Positions 32,732-41,281 of a stretch of 44,533 nucleotides of DNA are shown piece after piece (within the stretch, counting starts at the first letter, position 1; the number at the start of each line of letters is the position of its first letter). Location: IMG/VR virus record IMGVR_UViG_3300034407_002014, positions 1 to 44,533 of that record; one strand, given 5' to 3'. The notes beneath the pieces were generated by a model. It worked only from the letters and a program-made list of their open reading frames with translations. It made no database searches and was not told the origin of the DNA. Both the position numbers and the translations under genes were made by a program. This DNA comes from a virus.

Positions 32732-34589
32732 AGAATATGCCGGAACAGTTATAGGACCATCAGCGGGTCATGTTGCTCCAGTTGCAGATTTGGGAGACAT
32801 ACCGCCTCGTAATCCTATCTATCCTATGTACTCACAGAAAGAACGTGAGATTACAAAGTCAGACCTTGATCAAGTGGAGAGGTATGCTGACAAGTTGTTT
32901 GCTGCGCTGGGTATTGATGTAGAGTTCACCAAACATTTCATGGATAGAGTGAATGACGCTCGCAACGTAAAACAGATAACCACATCTGAACTTGTTCGGT
33001 TATTCAAACAGTCTTATAAAAAATACGGTAAGAAGATTGCAAAAATGTCGGATGATGCAAATGCTGTCATTCATGATATGAAAACTGATATCAACATGCC
33101 CTTTGTGTTAAATTACAAAAAGGGTGAGATTGAGTTGGTAGCAAAGACTGTGATGAGAAAGAAAAACTTCACCACATCTGCATCAAGTCCAAAGTTATCA
33201 TTTGAAAGCTTCCAAAACAAACTTAATGAGAGTGCAGACTTCGCACCCATAGCGCATCAAACATCTTTGTCAAAAATTATCTTTAATCCCGCTGGTTATG
33301 GCACAGATGCGTCTGCCACTTCAAAGATAAGGGGTGGTCCCGGCTCTGTTGCAAACTCAATGTGGTTGCCTCTTAGTGGTTCTATTTTCAAAAGAGTGTA
33401 TCCGAAACAGGTTAGAACAACAACCTTTCATGTTACAAACTTTAGATATTTTGACCAGTTATATGCAATTCAAAATTCAAAACGATCCATATCCACATTT
33501 GCGAACATGGATAGAAGGTCAATTTATCAAGGCATACAAGCTGGTAGTGGTCTTGTGATTGAGGTTGAAGGAAATGTTCTAGCGGCAGCAAGAGAAGATG
33601 TAATGTCTATTCCAGAACTCTCTGGCCGAAGAATGATGGCTTTTAATTTCTTCAGAGGACCGTGGGGCGACAAAGATGTTATGAAAATGCAGAAAGGTCT
33701 TGAAAAATTATTGAAGACCTTGGTGAACAAGTATTACACGGCATTTGGTGATGACTACGGTAATATGGTGCCGGCACCAAGAGATGACGACTTTACAAAA
33801 TGGAGACACATACGGGCGGCATATGACCAAGCAAAAAGTAGGCGTGACAGAAAAGCTGGCACAACAATGCAAAAGATTGTCAAGGAATATATGGATGGCG
33901 TAGAAAAAGTCTTTATGCAAAATGCGAAGCAAGTTCAAGATACACTGACTCGTTATATTGAACGTAAAAAGACTGATGAGCAATGGGACGAGATTGTAGT
34001 TGATGATTTTAACATCAAAAAAGTTTATGTAATCGAAGACTCTGATGAACTTATGCCGGGTCAAGCTGAAGAATTTGTAAATGAAATTTCACTGACAAAA
34101 TTACCAGTTGCCCGTGTATATTCTCATAATATGGAAGAGTATGCTAGAGACATTGCTCAAGGTAAGAATGTGACATTGAACACAACAGTCAAAGAACAAT
34201 TCAATGAAGCACCAAGAATACCTCGCAAGAAAGGCCAACCCGCAAAGAGTGACAAACATTCTGACCTATACACAGATGAGAATCCTAGAGGAACTATTCA
34301 CGGTTTAGGTTTCAAGGATGTAGAGACTGCGAGAGCAAGTGTTAAGAAGATAGAAAACTCTGGTAAGAAACACGCACACAAGATACAAGCTGCAATAGCT
34401 ATGGAGCAACGTGCAAAAGAAATGGGGAAGAAAGCTGAAGCAGCAATATATCGCACCTACATAGAAAAGATGAAAAAGATCACTAAACAAAAAAATGAAA
34501 AGTGGAGTGATAAATATAAGAAAAGCATAGATTGCAACAATCCAAAAGGATTTTCGCAACGTGCTCATTGTCAAGGTAGGGATAAATGA
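32718..34589 (+). CDS. Modular packaged protein, possible ADP-ribosyltransferase-like core
   Basis: A 623-residue modular protein. Residues 50-155 form one module (FTKHFMDRVND, MKTDINMPFVL). KLNE171-S marks a possible prohead-protease site. A middle domain (about 175-300) contains TTTFHVTN, SISTFAN and GLVIEVEG, which faintly recall the R / S-T-S / E motifs of ADP-ribosyltransferases such as T4 Alt, itself a packaged protein. QFNE-A near residue 496 is another site, followed by an LYTDENPRGTIHGLGF module and a C-terminal KSIDCNNPKGFSQRAHC motif common in marine phages. The start MKLFKEYAG resembles packaging leaders. The ART assignment is speculative. Confidence 0.55.
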   Translation: MKLFKEYAGTVIGPSAGHVAPVADLGDIPPRNPIYPMYSQKEREITKSDLDQVERYADKLFAALGIDVEFTKHFMDRVNDARNVKQITTSELVRLFKQSYKKYGKKIAKMSDDANAVIHDMKTDINMPFVLNYKKGEIELVAKTVMRKKNFTTSASSPKLSFESFQNKLNESADFAPIAHQTSLSKIIFNPAGYGTDASATSKIRGGPGSVANSMWLPLSGSIFKRVYPKQVRTTTFHVTNFRYFDQLYAIQNSKRSISTFANMDRRSIYQGIQAGSGLVIEVEGNVLAAAREDVMSIPELSGRRMMAFNFFRGPWGDKDVMKMQKGLEKLLKTLVNKYYTAFGDDYGNMVPAPRDDDFTKWRHIRAAYDQAKSRRDRKAGTTMQKIVKEYMDGVEKVFMQNAKQVQDTLTRYIERKKTDEQWDEIVVDDFNIKKVYVIEDSDELMPGQAEEFVNEISLTKLPVARVYSHNMEEYARDIAQGKNVTLNTTVKEQFNEAPRIPRKKGQPAKSDKHSDLYTDENPRGTIHGLGFKDVETARASVKKIENSGKKHAHKIQAAIAMEQRAKEMGKKAEAAIYRTYIEKMKKITKQKNEKWSDKYKKSIDCNNPKGFSQRAHCQGRDK

Positions 34590-34990
34590 TGTTTAAAATA
34601 TACATACTCATAGCAGTTGTTGGACTTGTTGGTGGTGTGGTCTATGGTGGTTATTATTACTATAAAGACACACAATCAAGAATACAAACACTAACAGAGA
34701 ATAATGCAAAACTTGAAACAGCAAAGGCTATACAAGATCAAACTATAAATACCCTAGTTGAAGACGCAAAAAAGTTTGCAGAATTGAATAATGAATTGCA
34801 AATTAAGTTAACTAAGGCAAACGAATATAGAGATACCTTGATAGATAAGTTGCGTAAACATGACCTGTCAAAACTAAGTCTCAAAAAGCCGGGTCTGGTA
34901 GAAAAGAAGATAAACAATGGAACAAAGAAACTTTTTAGGTCGTTGGAAAACCTCACTGGTGCTACTCCCCCCACTCCTGTTATTAAGTAG
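34586..34990 (+). CDS. i-spanin-like membrane protein
   Basis: A 134-residue protein with an N-terminal signal-anchor (IYILIAVVGLVGGVVYGGYYYY), a periplasmic coiled coil (residues 30-90) and a basic C-terminus. This is the topology of Rz-type inner-membrane spanins, which disrupt the outer membrane at lysis. The pairing with an overlapping lipoprotein gene in another frame (34917) supports the call. It implies a Gram-negative host. ATG 34586 or 34589. Confidence 0.65.
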   Translation: MMFKIYILIAVVGLVGGVVYGGYYYYKDTQSRIQTLTENNAKLETAKAIQDQTINTLVEDAKKFAELNNELQIKLTKANEYRDTLIDKLRKHDLSKLSLKKPGLVEKKINNGTKKLFRSLENLTGATPPTPVIK

Positions 34991-35327
34991 TGGTTGTAGT
35001 AGTTGGCGTGAGATTGTCCCAATAGAGGTTAAGACTGTAGAGGTAGAGAGAAATATACCAACACAGCAAAGACCAAGACCTGTCACTATGAGCGATGTGT
35101 ATTTTTATGTTGTTACGGAACAAAACTTTGATGGGTTTAAAGAAAGATTTCAAAAAGAACATGGCGATCTTCTTTTTTATGCGTTGAGTGTTAGAGATTA
35201 CGAAACTATTTCTTTGAATATGGCAGATTTGAAAAGATTCATAGATCAGCAGCAACAGATTATTGTTTACTATGAAAAGGCTGTAACACCTAAAAAGAAA
35301 AAGGAGAAAAAGGATGCCAAAAGGTAG
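34917..35327 (+). CDS. o-spanin-like lipoprotein
   Basis: A 136-residue protein with an N-terminal hydrophobic segment ending in LLSSGC, a lipobox whose cysteine would be lipidated, then a periplasmic domain and a lysine-rich end. It starts inside the i-spanin gene and overlaps it by 74 bases in another frame, the usual Rz/Rz1 arrangement. Together they would join inner and outer membranes for lysis. Confidence 0.65.
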   Translation: MEQRNFLGRWKTSLVLLPPLLLLSSGCSSWREIVPIEVKTVEVERNIPTQQRPRPVTMSDVYFYVVTEQNFDGFKERFQKEHGDLLFYALSVRDYETISLNMADLKRFIDQQQQIIVYYEKAVTPKKKKEKKDAKR

Positions 35328-35784
35328 TTTTAACGACAAGATAAGTGCAGAGTTCACACCACCTAAAACTTGGGAACTTGAAAGAGTTTTGTCTTTTAAA
35401 ACTCATCTATTGACTAAAGCAGACATAGACCTTTTGAAAGAGATTGGTGTAAACATTGCCGCTACTGGTCGTATATCCTGTAAGAAAGGAATGAAAACTG
35501 ATCTTGCATCAATTCCAAGAATTGTTTGGGCACTTATGGCGCCTTGGGATGTTGCCCGTTCTGCTGTTATTCATGATCATCTTTATGCATCACTAAGAAG
35601 TTATTATCATTCAAGTGGAATGAGTAAAGACAAGTGGAGAGCTGCAAGAAAACTTTCGGATGAGATTTTTTTGTTGGGAATGCAAAGTGCAGAACCCTCT
35701 GTTTGGAAAATAAAAATTTGGTCTGCGTATTGGTTAGTTAGAGTGTTTGGTCGTTGGCCAGCATCTGCTAATCCAGAGGTATGA
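35314..35784 (+). CDS. DUF1353 protein
   Basis: A 156-residue protein with the DUF1353 signature: TDLASIPRIVWALMAPWD followed by AVIHDHLY. This family is common in tailed phages, often near lysis or tail genes; its biochemical function is not known to me. AAGGAG lies seven bases before the ATG. It overlaps the o-spanin gene by 14 bases, and its stop overlaps the next start. Confidence 0.8.
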   Translation: MPKGSFNDKISAEFTPPKTWELERVLSFKTHLLTKADIDLLKEIGVNIAATGRISCKKGMKTDLASIPRIVWALMAPWDVARSAVIHDHLYASLRSYYHSSGMSKDKWRAARKLSDEIFLLGMQSAEPSVWKIKIWSAYWLVRVFGRWPASANPEV

Positions 35785-35900
35785 AAATGACAGGAATAGA
35801 TTGTGGTAATTCAGAATGTGTGAATCCATATTGTGATTGTGAGGTATGCGAATGTTCTGAAAATGACCCATGCCCCTGTTGTGTGAGTCCACCAGAATGA
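35781..35900 (+). CDS. Cysteine-rich mini-protein, 39 aa
   Basis: ATG overlaps the preceding stop (ATGA) and its own stop overlaps the next ATG, a pattern of tightly packed real genes. The 39 residues hold nine cysteines (CDCEVCEC, CPCC), suggesting zinc or other metal binding. Function unknown. Similar short cysteine-rich peptides occur in marine phages. Confidence 0.55.
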   Translation: MKMTGIDCGNSECVNPYCDCEVCECSENDPCPCCVSPPE

Positions 35901-36109
35901 CACAATGTAAAAACTGTGGTCATGAATCGCACTGTGGTAATCCATTGAGGAAAGCAGTTGATAGGTCACAACCACATGCAGCTGGATTAACAGAGATTGA
36001 AGTTTGTAAATCATGTCGTTGTGCGTTGTGTGAGGACAAGGCAAAGGTTGTTTACAAACGATACTCGGAATTGTGCTATCATGATCAGAGTAACTGGGAT
36101 TGGGAATAG
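35897..36109 (+). CDS. Small zinc-ribbon protein, 70 aa
   Basis: CKNCGHESHC near the N-terminus and CKSCRCALC in the middle would coordinate one or two zinc ions. ATG 35897 is used because it overlaps the previous stop; the longer open frame has no other support. Function unknown. Confidence 0.55.
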   Translation: MTQCKNCGHESHCGNPLRKAVDRSQPHAAGLTEIEVCKSCRCALCEDKAKVVYKRYSELCYHDQSNWDWE

Positions 36110-36315
36110 TGTTTGAACACGGTAAGATATCTCATGAACATGGTGTATCTTATGGCAGAGGAATACCATATTATGATCTTGAAGAAATGAAAAAATCTGT
36201 TCGTAGGTGTCATGTTTTATGGAAAAAGAGATTGCCCATGTATGATACACTGTATTATTTGGGGATTATGCCCTATGGCAATTTGCAAAGGAAGTATAAA
36301 TGTGGTTCTGGTTGA
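36109..36315 (+). CDS. Hypothetical protein, 68 aa
   Basis: GTG at 36109 overlaps the preceding TAG stop. Histidine- and basic-rich small protein without recognisable motif; it overlaps the following gene by 16 bases. Retained because of the tight packing and frame continuity. Confidence 0.45.
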   Translation: MFEHGKISHEHGVSYGRGIPYYDLEEMKKSVRRCHVLWKKRLPMYDTLYYLGIMPYGNLQRKYKCGSG

Positions 36316-36572
36316 TATCTGCGATAGCAGGAAGCATTCTTGGTAATGCAGCTGACAGTTGGTTTGCAGAAACTAAACTTGGTATCTGGTTTTACAGAAA
36401 GGTTGACCAGATATCCTCTTGGACTGCAAGGAAACTAAATATAAAGATGCTTGCAGAAGAAGAAGCATGGAAAAAGAAATACCCTAATGTTGCTGAAAAA
36501 ATAAGTAACTTGGACCATAGATTGAAGACATTGGAACAACTTGCTATTTTAACAAAAGATGACGGTAAATAA
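36300..36572 (+). CDS. Small membrane-anchored protein, 90 aa
   Basis: N-terminal hydrophobic helix (MWFWLISAIAGSILG) followed by an amphipathic, basic helical region and a C-terminal coiled-coil-like segment. It probably sits in the inner membrane; a role in lysis timing is possible from its position but not shown. Confidence 0.5.
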   Translation: MWFWLISAIAGSILGNAADSWFAETKLGIWFYRKVDQISSWTARKLNIKMLAEEEAWKKKYPNVAEKISNLDHRLKTLEQLAILTKDDGK

Positions 36573-36582
36573 AGGAATAAAA

Positions 36583-37245
36583 ATGTTACAGGAACACACC
36601 CATGATGAAATTTCTAAGGCGATAGTTAGAAGTCAACACGCTCAAAGAAATTTTGATTTGACTAAAAGAATACCAAAACAAGATTTTGAGCTGATGAAGA
36701 AAGCAGTGACAGAGTGTCCCAGTAAAAATAATCTTGCTTTCTATAAGGTTCACTTCATAGAGGACCGTGAATTGATTGAAGACATTCACGAACACACCAG
36801 AGGATTTGTTACAAAGCAACATGAATCTGGATATGAGACAAATACACAGGTTCTTGGAAATTTGCTGGTGTTGTTTGAAAGACATTTACCAAATGATCGT
36901 CTACATGATGACAATGTTAGAAGAAACGAACAAACTCGTTATTTTGAAGAAAATGGCAGATGGGAAGATGCAGAACTTTTAACAAAAGACATTCACACTA
37001 ATCTCGGAATTGCGGCCGGATATTTGAATTTGACGGCTTCACTTCTTGGTTATAGGACAGGTTGTTGCCAATGCATGAATGCAGATAAAGTTCAAGAGGT
37101 AGCGTTGCTCGAAGACATTCCTTTGTTACTAATGGGAATTGGTTATCATCAAGAAGGTGTTAACCGTAGAAGGCATCAAATTAGAGATGATTTCTTATTC
37201 AACTCAAAAAAGAAGATGCCAATTGAAACGAAAGTTTGGAGGTAG
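36583..37245 (+). CDS. Nitroreductase-like protein
   Basis: A 220-residue protein of the nitroreductase fold: RSQHAQRNFD matches the FMN-phosphate-binding R-x-S/T-x-R-x-F start, LGIAAGYLNLTASLLGYRTGCC matches the conserved core helix, and IPLLLMGIGYH fits the later strand. It would be an FMN-dependent oxidoreductase. Relatives occur in marine T4-like phages; substrate unknown. ATG 36583 has AAAGGAA upstream and replaces a longer unsupported frame. Confidence 0.68.
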   Translation: MLQEHTHDEISKAIVRSQHAQRNFDLTKRIPKQDFELMKKAVTECPSKNNLAFYKVHFIEDRELIEDIHEHTRGFVTKQHESGYETNTQVLGNLLVLFERHLPNDRLHDDNVRRNEQTRYFEENGRWEDAELLTKDIHTNLGIAAGYLNLTASLLGYRTGCCQCMNADKVQEVALLEDIPLLLMGIGYHQEGVNRRRHQIRDDFLFNSKKKMPIETKVWR

Positions 37246-37247
37246 TT

Positions 37248-37550
37248 ATGGCTTGGTCATTGAAAGTAAGAAGAACTAGACCTAATACAAGTGTCGCTTT
37301 TGAAAGAATAAGTGAAGAGGTTCAATCTTACAGAGAAACAAATTATGATGACACGGGTAAATTGTTAGCATTCACAATTACAGAAAGTGCTGATGGTTTA
37401 CAAGAAACTGCAACACTTGGTTTTCGTGATGAAGCAGCAAAGAATGAGTTTCTTGCTGACTCAACCTTATCGGCAGAATTTACCAGAAGGAACAATGTTA
37501 ACACTGGTAATAGTATAACGAAAGAAGTCATAGAGGACCAAGAAGTTTAG
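37248..37550 (+). CDS. Hypothetical protein, 100 aa
   Basis: GGAGG five bases before ATG 37248 fixes the start two bases after the nitroreductase stop. Acidic, alternating polar sequence (ISEEVQSYRE, LGFRDEAAK) likely forming an alpha/beta domain. Conserved-looking but no function known to me. Confidence 0.5.
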   Translation: MAWSLKVRRTRPNTSVAFERISEEVQSYRETNYDDTGKLLAFTITESADGLQETATLGFRDEAAKNEFLADSTLSAEFTRRNNVNTGNSITKEVIEDQEV

Positions 37551-37563
37551 AAAGGAGATTTAA

Positions 37564-37728
37564 ATGAGCGAATATATTGCTAATAGAATCCAAGAGGTTT
37601 CAAGTCACCAAGGGCTTATCGTTGCCGCATGTGCAGCGTTGGTTCTCTTTGGTGGATTTACCCTGACCAAAGTAGTTCTTTATGGAGCTCTTGTTTGGGG
37701 TGTATGGTCTATGTTGAAGAAAGACTAA
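37564..37728 (+). CDS. Small two-helix membrane protein, holin candidate
   Basis: 54 residues with AGGAGA five bases before the ATG. Two hydrophobic stretches (GLIVAACAALVLFGGF and VVLYGALVWGVW) and a C-terminal LKKD suggest a small two-span holin-like protein. The gene for a coiled-coil tail-anchored protein follows directly. Calling it a holin is inference from size, topology and the nearby spanins. Confidence 0.45.
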   Translation: MSEYIANRIQEVSSHQGLIVAACAALVLFGGFTLTKVVLYGALVWGVWSMLKKD

Positions 37729-37731
37729 AAA

Positions 37732-38163
37732 ATGGCTGAGTTGGAAACAGAGGTCAAACTTCTCAAAAAGGAGTTAGAAGATCAAGCAAAAATTCATGAC
37801 CGATTAGATATTGCGATTGAGAAATTGACTGATGTTTCCAATTCAATTCACCGTATGTTAGCAGTGCATGAGGAAAAGCTTACCAGACAAGAAGAAGCAA
37901 TAATTGAGGCAGAGCAACAGATTGAAGTTCGTAGAACAGAGTTGACTGCTAAAATTGATGAACTGCACTCTCGTATAACTTCAAATACAAAAGAAATTAT
38001 GACAGCTGCTGCTTCGCAACATGCAGAGCAAAACAAAGAAATACAAAAAATCAGAGATGAACTCAAGGATCGAGTTGGTGTCCTAGAAAAATGGAGACAC
38101 GTTCTTATTGGTGCATCCATTGTAGCAGGATTTATTCTAAACAAATTCTTAGAAGTATCTTGA
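37732..38163 (+). CDS. Coiled-coil protein with C-terminal membrane anchor
   Basis: A 143-residue protein: heptad-rich coiled coil over about residues 1-115, then a hydrophobic C-terminal segment (VLIGASIVAGFILNKF). The topology resembles XhlA-type lysis accessory proteins, but homology is not shown. It ends just before the primase promoter. Confidence 0.55.
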   Translation: MAELETEVKLLKKELEDQAKIHDRLDIAIEKLTDVSNSIHRMLAVHEEKLTRQEEAIIEAEQQIEVRRTELTAKIDELHSRITSNTKEIMTAAASQHAEQNKEIQKIRDELKDRVGVLEKWRHVLIGASIVAGFILNKFLEVS

Positions 38164-38188
38164 CATTTTATTACAGAGATGTTACTAT
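38160..38188 (+). promoter_or_regulatory. Sigma70-type promoter of primase
   Basis: TTGACA (38160-38165), 17-base spacer, TACTAT (38183-38188). The primase ATG at 38195 is again exactly seven bases after the -10 box, predicting a leaderless transcript. Confidence 0.8.
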
Positions 38189-38194
38189 CTGTAA

Positions 38195-39214
38195 ATGTCT
38201 TATATTGATCAAAAATATCTAAATCTAGTCAGTCCAATGCTCCCCCTCTTCAAAAAGAAGGGGGATTATCTTTGGAACTTCCGTTGTCCATACTGTGGAG
38301 ACTCACAGAAGTCTCGCACGAAAGCCAGAGGATATGTGTTTCGTAAGAAAAATGACTTGTTCTTCAAATGTCATAACTGTGGGACAGGTGCATCGTTAGG
38401 CAATCTTATCAAACATGTAGACTCAAAAACTTACGATGACTATATACTAGAACGATATCGCAAAGGTGTCAAGACAAACAATCCAGAGCCGGAGTTTAAG
38501 TTCGATGCGCCAGTTTTTAAGAAGGATGTGTTCAAATCACTTCGATCCATTTCGGAATTGGCCCCCACCCACCCGGCGAGAAGAATGGTTGAAAAGAGAA
38601 AATTATTTGAATACTCCCACGATCTATTTTTATGCCCAACATTTTTCAAATTCACGAATACACTAGTAGAAAATAAATTTCCTTCCTTGGATGGCGACCA
38701 TCCAAGATTGTTGATTCCATTTAGAAACGAGAAAGGAGAAATATTCGCATATCAAGGTAGGGCATTTGGGAAAGAAATTCCCAAGTATATCACCATCAAG
38801 TTAGACGAAGATGCTGACAAGATTTATGGTCTAGACAAAGTGACACATGACAAACCTGTGTTGGTTGTTGAAGGACCGATAGATAGTATGTTCCTTGATA
38901 ACTGTATCGCAGTTGCAGGAGCAGACTTCTCCAAACCTTTGTCAATTGATGGTCGATTGATGTTGAATGGTGAGTTGACAGTTATATTTGACAACGAGCC
39001 AAGAAACAAAGAGATTTGCAAACAGATTGAAAAGAATATAAGTCAGGGAAGAAATGTCGTAATCTGGCCTGACACAGTGAAAGAAAAAGATATTAACGAC
39101 ATGATACTCGCTGGTTACAGCAAAAAAGATATACAACAAATAATAACAGAAAATACCTTTCAGACAGCATCGGCAAGTCTAAGGTTCGCAGAATGGAGAA
39201 AAATAAATGCCTAA
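38195..39214 (+). CDS. 61: DNA primase (gp61)
   Basis: A 339-residue bacterial/phage-type primase. The N-terminal zinc ribbon uses CPYCGD and CHNCG; the TOPRIM part shows LVVEGPIDSMFL with the catalytic glutamate and VIFDNEPRNKE with the metal-binding aspartate. With the gp41 helicase (not in this window) it makes RNA primers for lagging strands. Close in length to T4 gp61 (342). It overlaps the reductase gene by 8 bases. Confidence 0.93.
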   Translation: MSYIDQKYLNLVSPMLPLFKKKGDYLWNFRCPYCGDSQKSRTKARGYVFRKKNDLFFKCHNCGTGASLGNLIKHVDSKTYDDYILERYRKGVKTNNPEPEFKFDAPVFKKDVFKSLRSISELAPTHPARRMVEKRKLFEYSHDLFLCPTFFKFTNTLVENKFPSLDGDHPRLLIPFRNEKGEIFAYQGRAFGKEIPKYITIKLDEDADKIYGLDKVTHDKPVLVVEGPIDSMFLDNCIAVAGADFSKPLSIDGRLMLNGELTVIFDNEPRNKEICKQIEKNISQGRNVVIWPDTVKEKDINDMILAGYSKKDIQQIITENTFQTASASLRFAEWRKINA

Positions 39215-41126
39215 CAATTATCTACCCACAACATACCAAGAGTTTATTCACTTATCACGATATTCACGTTGGTTACCCGAAGAAGGAAGACGAGAAACGT
39301 GGGATGAGACAGTTGCTAGATATTTCGATTTTTTCACAGAACACCTCAAAGATACAGTAAACTATACTCTCTCTAAAGAGTTACGGACAGAACTTGAGCA
39401 AGCAGTTCTTGGTTTGCGTGTCATGCCGTCTATGCGTTGTATCATGACGGCTGGTGAAGCACTCAAGAGGGAGAACATTGCAGGGTATAACTGTTCGTAT
39501 GTTGCAGTGGATCGTCCACAGGCATTTGACGAAATCCTTTATATTCTCATGAATGGCACAGGTGTTGGGTTCTCGGTGGAACGTCAGTATGTTTCACAGT
39601 TACCTACGATTGCTGATGAGTTTTTTGAAACAGACACTACTATCACGGTTGCTGATTCCAAGTTAGGTTGGGCGAAGGCACTCAAGGAATTGGTGGGTAT
39701 GTTGTATATTGGACAGATACCTCGTTGGGACTTATCAAAGGTCAGGCCTGCTGGTGCGCCTCTAAAGACGTTTGGCGGGCGTGCTAGTGGACCAGAACCA
39801 CTTGAGTCCCTCATGAACTTCACAGTCAACGTTTTCAAAAATGCTGCTGGTCGTAAACTTTCGTCTATCGAAGCGCATGATGTTGTATGTAAAATCGCAG
39901 AGGTTGTGGTCGTTGGTGGTGTTCGTAGGTCTGCCCTGATCAGTCTGTCAAACCTATCTGATGACCGCATGAGGGCAGCAAAGTCTGGTCAGTGGTGGAA
40001 TGACAATCCTCAACGTGCGTTGGCTAATAACAGTGCATGTTATTCAGAGAAGCCAGATATCGGTGTGTTCATGGACGAGTGGAAGTCTCTTTATGATTCC
40101 AAGTCAGGTGAGCGTGGCATCTTCAATCGTGAGTCTGCTGTATGGATGGCCTCAAAGAATGGTCGCCGCAATACAGAGGATTATGAGTTCGGCACAAATC
40201 CATGTTCAGAGATTATTCTACGCAATCGTGAGTTCTGTAATCTGTCAGAGGTTGTGGTTCGTGCATCTGATACACGGGAGTCTCTTTTGGAGAAGGTGAG
40301 GCTTGCAACGATTCTTGGCACATTCCAATCCACACTTGTAAACTTTAAGTATGTGTCGAAGTCATGGAGAAAGAATTGCGAAGAGGAGAGACTTTTAGGA
40401 GTCTCTCTTACTGGTATTATGGACTGTAAGTTGACGAATGGTAAAGACAAGAATATTGCGACTCTTCTAAAGGACTTGAGAGATGTTGCAGTTCTGACGA
40501 ATAAAACATATTCCAGCAAACTGGGTATCAATCAAAGTGTTGCTGTAACATGCGTTAAACCCTCTGGAACGGTCAGCCAGTTGACCGACTCTGCATCTGG
40601 TATTCATGCAAGGCATAACCCATACTATATTCGTACAGTGCGTGGTGATAAGAAAGACCCACTTACAAAAATGATGACAGACGTTGGTTTCCCTGTAGAA
40701 GATGATGCGATGAATCCAAGCCATACATCTGTTTTCTCGTTTCCAATGAAAGTTGACAATGGCGCTGTGTTTCGCACAGATATGACTGCTATCGAACAGT
40801 TGGAACTTTGGAAGACATATCAAGAAAATTGGTGTGAGCATAAACCATCTGTGACCATTTCGGTAAAAGAGAACGAATGGCTTGAGGTTGGTGCATGGGT
40901 ATACGACAATTTCAATTATATGTCAGGTGTCAGTTTCCTTCCATTCTCGGAACATACATATAAACAAGCACCATATCAAGATTGTACCAAAGAAGAATAT
41001 GAGGTGCTTCTAAATCAAATGCCGCAAACAGTAGAATGGGATAAATTGGCAGAATATGAGCAAACAGATATGACTATTGGCGCACAAGAACTTGCATGTG
41101 CAGCAGGGTTTTGTGAAATTCAATGA
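39207..41126 (+). CDS. nrdJ: Adenosylcobalamin-dependent (class II) ribonucleotide reductase
   Basis: A 639-residue monomeric class II reductase, making deoxyribonucleotides with a B12-derived radical and no oxygen requirement. Key segments are GYNCSYVAVD, NGTGVGFSVER, the active-site NPCSEIILRNREFCNLSEVV region, and KPSGTVSQLTDSASGIHARH. The C-terminal redox pair is in ACAAGFCEIQ. T4 uses a class I enzyme, so this is a metabolic difference. It depends on host or environmental B12. Transcribed from the primase promoter. Confidence 0.93.
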   Translation: MPNNYLPTTYQEFIHLSRYSRWLPEEGRRETWDETVARYFDFFTEHLKDTVNYTLSKELRTELEQAVLGLRVMPSMRCIMTAGEALKRENIAGYNCSYVAVDRPQAFDEILYILMNGTGVGFSVERQYVSQLPTIADEFFETDTTITVADSKLGWAKALKELVGMLYIGQIPRWDLSKVRPAGAPLKTFGGRASGPEPLESLMNFTVNVFKNAAGRKLSSIEAHDVVCKIAEVVVVGGVRRSALISLSNLSDDRMRAAKSGQWWNDNPQRALANNSACYSEKPDIGVFMDEWKSLYDSKSGERGIFNRESAVWMASKNGRRNTEDYEFGTNPCSEIILRNREFCNLSEVVVRASDTRESLLEKVRLATILGTFQSTLVNFKYVSKSWRKNCEEERLLGVSLTGIMDCKLTNGKDKNIATLLKDLRDVAVLTNKTYSSKLGINQSVAVTCVKPSGTVSQLTDSASGIHARHNPYYIRTVRGDKKDPLTKMMTDVGFPVEDDAMNPSHTSVFSFPMKVDNGAVFRTDMTAIEQLELWKTYQENWCEHKPSVTISVKENEWLEVGAWVYDNFNYMSGVSFLPFSEHTYKQAPYQDCTKEEYEVLLNQMPQTVEWDKLAEYEQTDMTIGAQELACAAGFCEIQ

Positions 41127-41281
41127 AGTTGATTGTTTGTGAGTCGTGTGAAGCTGAGTTTAAAATAAAGCACAGTTTGGATGAGAGGTATTATAAAATA
41201 TCCTTTTGTCCATTCTGTGGTGAAGATTTAGATAATGAACTTGAAGATGAAATTGAATGGGAAGATGAAGAAGAAATTTAA
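41123..41281 (+). CDS. Small zinc-ribbon protein, 52 aa
   Basis: Overlaps the reductase stop (ATGA). CESC and CPFC pairs 24 residues apart form a rubredoxin-like or zinc-ribbon fold, followed by a highly acidic tail. A similar short protein often follows reductase or primase genes in marine phages. Function unknown. Confidence 0.6.
   Translation: MKLIVCESCEAEFKIKHSLDERYYKISFCPFCGEDLDNELEDEIEWEDEEEI

Noticed and set aside
36295-36302. TATAAATG as a late promoter
   Set aside because: Differs from the consensus at the last base and coincides with the ATG of the gene itself, so it cannot serve that gene.
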